A DNA stretch of 64,000 bases, taken from Poriferisodalis sp022821985 (GTDB lineage Bacteria > Actinomycetota > Acidimicrobiia > Acidimicrobiales > Poriferisodalaceae). How positions within the stretch are numbered: position 1 is the first letter of the stretch; each line of letters opens with the position of its first letter. The notes under the pieces were generated by a model. It had not been told where the DNA came from, did not search any database, and saw nothing but the letters and a program-made list of their open reading frames with translations. Location of the stretch: assembly GCF_965219595.1 (NCBI RefSeq), contig NZ_OZ244781.1:2232001-2296000 (forward strand), given 5' to 3'. Below are positions 61,197-64,000 of the stretch, piece after piece. The translations under genes were made by a program, and so were the position numbers.

Positions 61197-61832
61197 GTGG
61201 TCGGCCTGCACCCTGTCACTGAGGCGTTTGAAGCGGAACGCCTGACGGCAGTGCTCAGTCAGGACCTCGACACACCGCATCACGGCCCGACTGCCGCCGT
61301 CGCCGCAGTGGCGCGCTCGGGTGACAGTGGCCCCGAGATGCTCTTCATCGAACGAGCCACCCGCGACGGCGACCCGTGGTCGGGCCACATGGCGTTTCCG
61401 GGTGGGCGCACCGAGCCCGACGACGACGACACGTTCGACACGGCGGTACGCGAGAGCCGCGAAGAGATCGGATTCGACATCACCGCGCACGCCGGAGTGC
61501 GCTGGCTCGGCCGGCTCAACGATCTCGAAGGCAATCCGCGCTGGCGCGGCGCTGCGCTGCGGGTGACGCCGCACGTGTGCTGGCTAGACGGCACACGCCC
61601 CGCACTGACGCTGAACTACGAAGTAGCCGACGCGTTCTGGGTCTCGGTGGCAGAACTGGCCGACCCTCGACGCCACATCGACTACCACTACCCGCCTCGA
61701 CCCGACGAGCGCTTTCCGGGCATCGAAGTCGGCCACGGACGGGTGATCTGGGGCATGACGCTGCGGATGCTGCAAGACCTGTTCACCCGCACCGGCCACC
61801 CCCTCCCGATCCAGTTCAGCCCATCCAGCTGA
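61197..61832 (+). CDS. Nudix hydrolase, CoA-pyrophosphatase-like
   Basis: 211 residues. The Nudix box is FPGGRTEPDDDDTFDTAV followed by RESREEIGFD, with the one-residue-longer spacing seen in CoA pyrophosphatases (NudL/NUDT7 type). Those enzymes cleave CoA to phosphopantetheine and adenosine-3',5'-bisphosphate. The rest has VTPHVCWLDGTRPALTLNYE and VIWGMTLRMLQDLF, as in that subfamily. Placement next to acyl-CoA genes fits a CoA role. GTG start from promoter spacing. Confidence 0.87.
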   Translation: MVGLHPVTEAFEAERLTAVLSQDLDTPHHGPTAAVAAVARSGDSGPEMLFIERATRDGDPWSGHMAFPGGRTEPDDDDTFDTAVRESREEIGFDITAHAGVRWLGRLNDLEGNPRWRGAALRVTPHVCWLDGTRPALTLNYEVADAFWVSVAELADPRRHIDYHYPPRPDERFPGIEVGHGRVIWGMTLRMLQDLFTRTGHPLPIQFSPSS

Positions 61833-61949
61833 GCAAGCCCCGCCGCTGCGGCCTTGCGTCCGGTCGTGCCGATCGACGCGACTGCGGCGTCGGCGCGAGC
61901 ACAGCGTCGCTAGGTGGACCCTCGACTGCGAGCGACTGCTGGAAGTTCG

Positions 61950-62065
61950 GTTCTAGAGAATATCAAAACTGACTCATTAGCTCTGAAACTAAATGTTACA
62001 TAACTGTAATGTATCTGGCAGCATATAAACGTTCGTATGTCACAGGGGCTCGGTAGAGTGAACAC
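61950..62065 (+). promoter_or_regulatory. AT-rich island and leaderless promoter of the HNH gene
   Basis: Bases about 61950-62040 are strikingly AT-rich for this genome, with TACAT and ATGTA forming an inverted repeat inside TTACATAACTGTAATGTA. TAGAGT at 62054-62059 stands 6 bases before ATG 62066 and is the likely -10. The island could be an upstream activating or silencer-binding element. Confidence 0.5.
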
Positions 62066-63556
62066 ATGTTCTCTCAGGTGCAGTCGGCGCTCGACTCGCT
62101 CGCAGCGGCCTTCGATGGTGTCGAGGGTGCGCCCACCGGCGAACTGCGCGACGCGCTGGGGCTGGCCAAGCCGCTGCGCGCCCGGCTCGAAGCGCTCGAG
62201 ACAGCGGTGGCGTCCCAGATCGCCTCGCGAGAAAAGCACGGCGACGGCGGCGCAGGGGTGCTGCATCAGGTCGCTGCGGTCCCTCGCTCGGATGCCGCGC
62301 GCAACGTTCGCACCGCCGCCGAGCTCGAGCAGCTGCCCGACGCTCGGTCGGCGCTGGCTGGCGGCGAAATGTGCATGGCGAATGCCTCCCGCCTGGCCCG
62401 CGTCGCACGTCAGACGAGTCCAGAAGCAGTGCAGGACGATCCCGAGTTGATGGACTTGGCCAAGACGTTGCCGCCCGATGAGTTCGCTCAGGCCTCGGCG
62501 CGTTGGGCAGCGAAGCATCAGAGCGCCGCGAGCCTCGCCGACCAGCACCGCCGCAACCGGCGCAACCGCAACGTGCGCTTCTGGAACGGCGACGACGGCA
62601 CCGTGCAGATGCGCGGCGCGTTCGACGCAGAGATGGGCGCCCGGATCCAAACTCGCATCCGCGACGAAGCCGAACGCCTCCGCCAAGCCGACCGCCGCCT
62701 GCAGCGCAGGGGCAGCGCCGCCAGCACAGACGGCCCCGACACCGGGCACACCGGCACTGCAAGCGACGGTCCGGCAGCCGGTGGCGTGGTGCGCACCCGA
62801 GACCAGCGCATGGCCGACGCCCTCGACGGCATCCTCACCCACCGCACGCCCGTTCCCGCAGCGCTTCCCGATTGCGCAGCCGGCTACGACACCGTCACTG
62901 ACCGCACCGCCGCAGGCGATGGCGCGTCCGGCGACCTCAGCTGCGGCAATATCGGCGCGGGCTGTTGCCACAAGGCCTGCGACAGCACGGGCTCTGCAGG
63001 TCGAAAGGCCCAAGCGACCCAGATCATCGTGCGAGCCGACCTCGCAGACCTGCTCGACGACCACGACGGCATCGGAGAGATCGCAGGCACCGGCCCGGTG
63101 CCCGCCAGCGTCATCGACCGGCTCTGCTGCAACGCCGACATCTCCGTCGTGCTGTTCGGCAAAGAACTCACACCCCTCTACGAGGCAGTCGCTGCACGAG
63201 CACCTACCGCAGCCCAGCGTCGCGCCCTGATCGCCCGCGACGGCGCCTGCATCGGCTGCGGCGCCCCGCCCGGCGACTGCGAAGCGCACCACATCATCCC
63301 CTGGCTCTGCGGCGGTCCCACCAAGATCGACAACCTCGTGCTGGTGTGCTGGTCCTGCCACGACAAGATCCACGACCACAACTGGCAGGTCATCAAGCGC
63401 AACAACCGCTACCGGCTCATACCGCCCGACGCAGAGTCGGCGCCCAACCCCGCCAGATCCAAGAAGCCGACCCCGCGCCGCAACCCTGCGCCGCTGCAAT
63501 ACACCGCCCCTACCCACACGTTCGATGTATCTCGCGAACCCGCCCTGTTCCCGTAG
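62066..63556 (+). CDS. DUF222 / HNH endonuclease domain protein (13E12 repeat type)
   Basis: 496 residues. Residues 1-400 are DUF222-like, mostly helical (LAKPLRARLEALETAVASQI, MRGAFDAEMGARIQTRIRDE), with an Ala/Gly/Asp-rich variable middle. The C-terminus has the HNH nuclease: two CxxC pairs (CIGCG and CWSC), CEAHHIIPWLCGG and LVLVCWSCHDKIHDHNW. These multi-copy actinobacterial proteins are often associated with mobility or DNA uptake, but their biological role is unproven. A neighbouring AT-rich stretch hints at insertion or silencing. Confidence 0.9.
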   Translation: MFSQVQSALDSLAAAFDGVEGAPTGELRDALGLAKPLRARLEALETAVASQIASREKHGDGGAGVLHQVAAVPRSDAARNVRTAAELEQLPDARSALAGGEMCMANASRLARVARQTSPEAVQDDPELMDLAKTLPPDEFAQASARWAAKHQSAASLADQHRRNRRNRNVRFWNGDDGTVQMRGAFDAEMGARIQTRIRDEAERLRQADRRLQRRGSAASTDGPDTGHTGTASDGPAAGGVVRTRDQRMADALDGILTHRTPVPAALPDCAAGYDTVTDRTAAGDGASGDLSCGNIGAGCCHKACDSTGSAGRKAQATQIIVRADLADLLDDHDGIGEIAGTGPVPASVIDRLCCNADISVVLFGKELTPLYEAVAARAPTAAQRRALIARDGACIGCGAPPGDCEAHHIIPWLCGGPTKIDNLVLVCWSCHDKIHDHNWQVIKRNNRYRLIPPDAESAPNPARSKKPTPRRNPAPLQYTAPTHTFDVSREPALFP

Positions 63557-63563
63557 CACGCAC

Positions 63564-63640
63564 AACGGCAACATGGCCGTTCGAGCTAGGGACTCGGTGA
63601 GCGGTGCGTACCGCCTCCTCGAACGCGAGGCATCGCGTTT
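63564..63640. terminator. Stem-loops between convergent HNH and sbcC genes
   Basis: Two stems in the 108-base gap: AACGGC 63564-63569 with GCCGTT 63576-63581, and AACGCGA 63622-63628 with TCGCGTT 63633-63639 (loop GGCA) followed by T. Both could stop transcription from either side. Confidence 0.45.
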
Positions 63641-63664
63641 CCTCGACCCACATCCATTTGGAAG

Positions 63665-64000
63665 TCAGAGTTCGGAGATCGCACCGACGCTGGTGTGGGA
63701 GCCCTTGTCGGTTCGGTGGACTTCGATGCCGGTGCGGATGCGTACACGCAACTCGGATACATGACTGATGAGGCCGACGGCACGACCGCCCTCACGCAGA
63801 CGGTCCAGTTCGTCCATGGCGAGGTGCAGCGCTTCGCTGTCCAGGGTCCCGAATCCTTCATCGACAAACAGCACTTCGAGGCGCACGCCGCCGGTGCGAG
63901 CAGTCACCACATCGGCGACACCGAGCGCCAGCGCCAGCGACGCTTGGAAGGTCTCGCCGCCCGAAAGCGTGGAGACCTCGCGCTCCGCTCCGGTGTGAGC
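63665..64000 (-). CDS. sbcC: SbcC-type exonuclease subunit, C-terminal end (cut by window)
   Basis: Last 111 residues of an SMC-like ATPase of the SbcCD (Mre11-Rad50 type) nuclease that cleaves DNA hairpins and processes breaks. The visible part has the ABC signature LSGGETFQASLALALGVADV and Walker B VLFVDEGFGTLDSEAL, then LISHVSELRVRI with the switch His. The start and the coiled coils lie beyond base 64000. Confidence 0.93.
   Translation of the reverse strand, partial: AHTGAEREVSTLSGGETFQASLALALGVADVVTARTGGVRLEVLFVDEGFGTLDSEALHLAMDELDRLREGGRAVGLISHVSELRVRIRTGIEVHRTDKGSHTSVGAISEL

Noticed and set aside
61910..63574. 554-codon open frame antisense to the HNH gene
   Set aside because: Composition is Val/Gly/Ala-rich without motifs, while the + strand has clear DUF222 and HNH motifs.

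Overview
The window is one continuous high-GC stretch (about two thirds G+C by eye) from an actinobacterium. The strongest clue is gene order. ffh-rpsP-khpA-rimM-trmD-rplS-yraN-comM-dprA-xerC-(LytM)-rpsB-tsf-pyrH-frr-cdsA-dxr-rip1-ispG, then rimP-nusA-infB-rbfA-truB-ribF-rpsO-pnp, then dapB and rnj-dapA, is the actinobacterial housekeeping backbone. GTG/TTG starts, leaderless promoters (TAnnnT 6-8 bases before the start codon), a DUF222/HNH protein and an F420-type LLM oxidoreductase agree with this. My guess is a free-living member of the Acidimicrobiia. That rests on family-level resemblance and was not tested.

Layout. 1-28 kb: translation, RNA processing, DNA uptake/recombination and MEP isoprenoid genes, all on the + strand and often overlapping by 1-4 bases. 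Hidden here, on the - strand at 4.2-4.6 kb, is a two-gene micro-operon of a 36-residue membrane peptide and a small CxxC/HxxC protein. 28-33 kb: lysine/cell-wall genes (dapB, dapA), RNase J and a Tat-exported sulfite-oxidase-like lipoprotein. 33-41 kb: a winged-helix protein carrying exact 30-bp tandem repeats, an acyl-CoA synthetase, a DedA-like membrane protein, FtsK, a cytochrome P450, and a metallo-beta-lactamase-fold hydrolase followed by the tail of a lost second copy.

41-51.4 kb is the main accessory block: a myo-inositol-type catabolic operon. It holds iolE, a sugar ABC importer (lipoprotein, permease, ATPase), a Gfo/Idh dehydrogenase, iolD and iolG, and ends against a convergent LacI-family regulator. 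Import, oxidation by the dehydrogenases, dehydration by IolE and ring hydrolysis by IolD form a coherent pathway. iolB, iolC, iolJ and iolA are not in the window. The permease is more than twice the usual length because of about 350 extra hydrophobic residues in its middle. 51.4-54.3 kb carries an SMP-30 lactonase, a PhyH-type dioxygenase and an SDR dehydrogenase. 54-61 kb holds an EamA exporter, a DUF6159-type membrane protein, an LLM oxidoreductase, a class III aminotransferase, a family III CoA-transferase and an acyl-CoA dehydrogenase. 61-64 kb has a Nudix hydrolase, an AT-rich island, a DUF222/HNH protein and the end of sbcC, cut by the window edge.

I saw no rRNA, tRNA, CRISPR array, insertion sequence or prophage. 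No gene-free stretch exceeds 300 bases.
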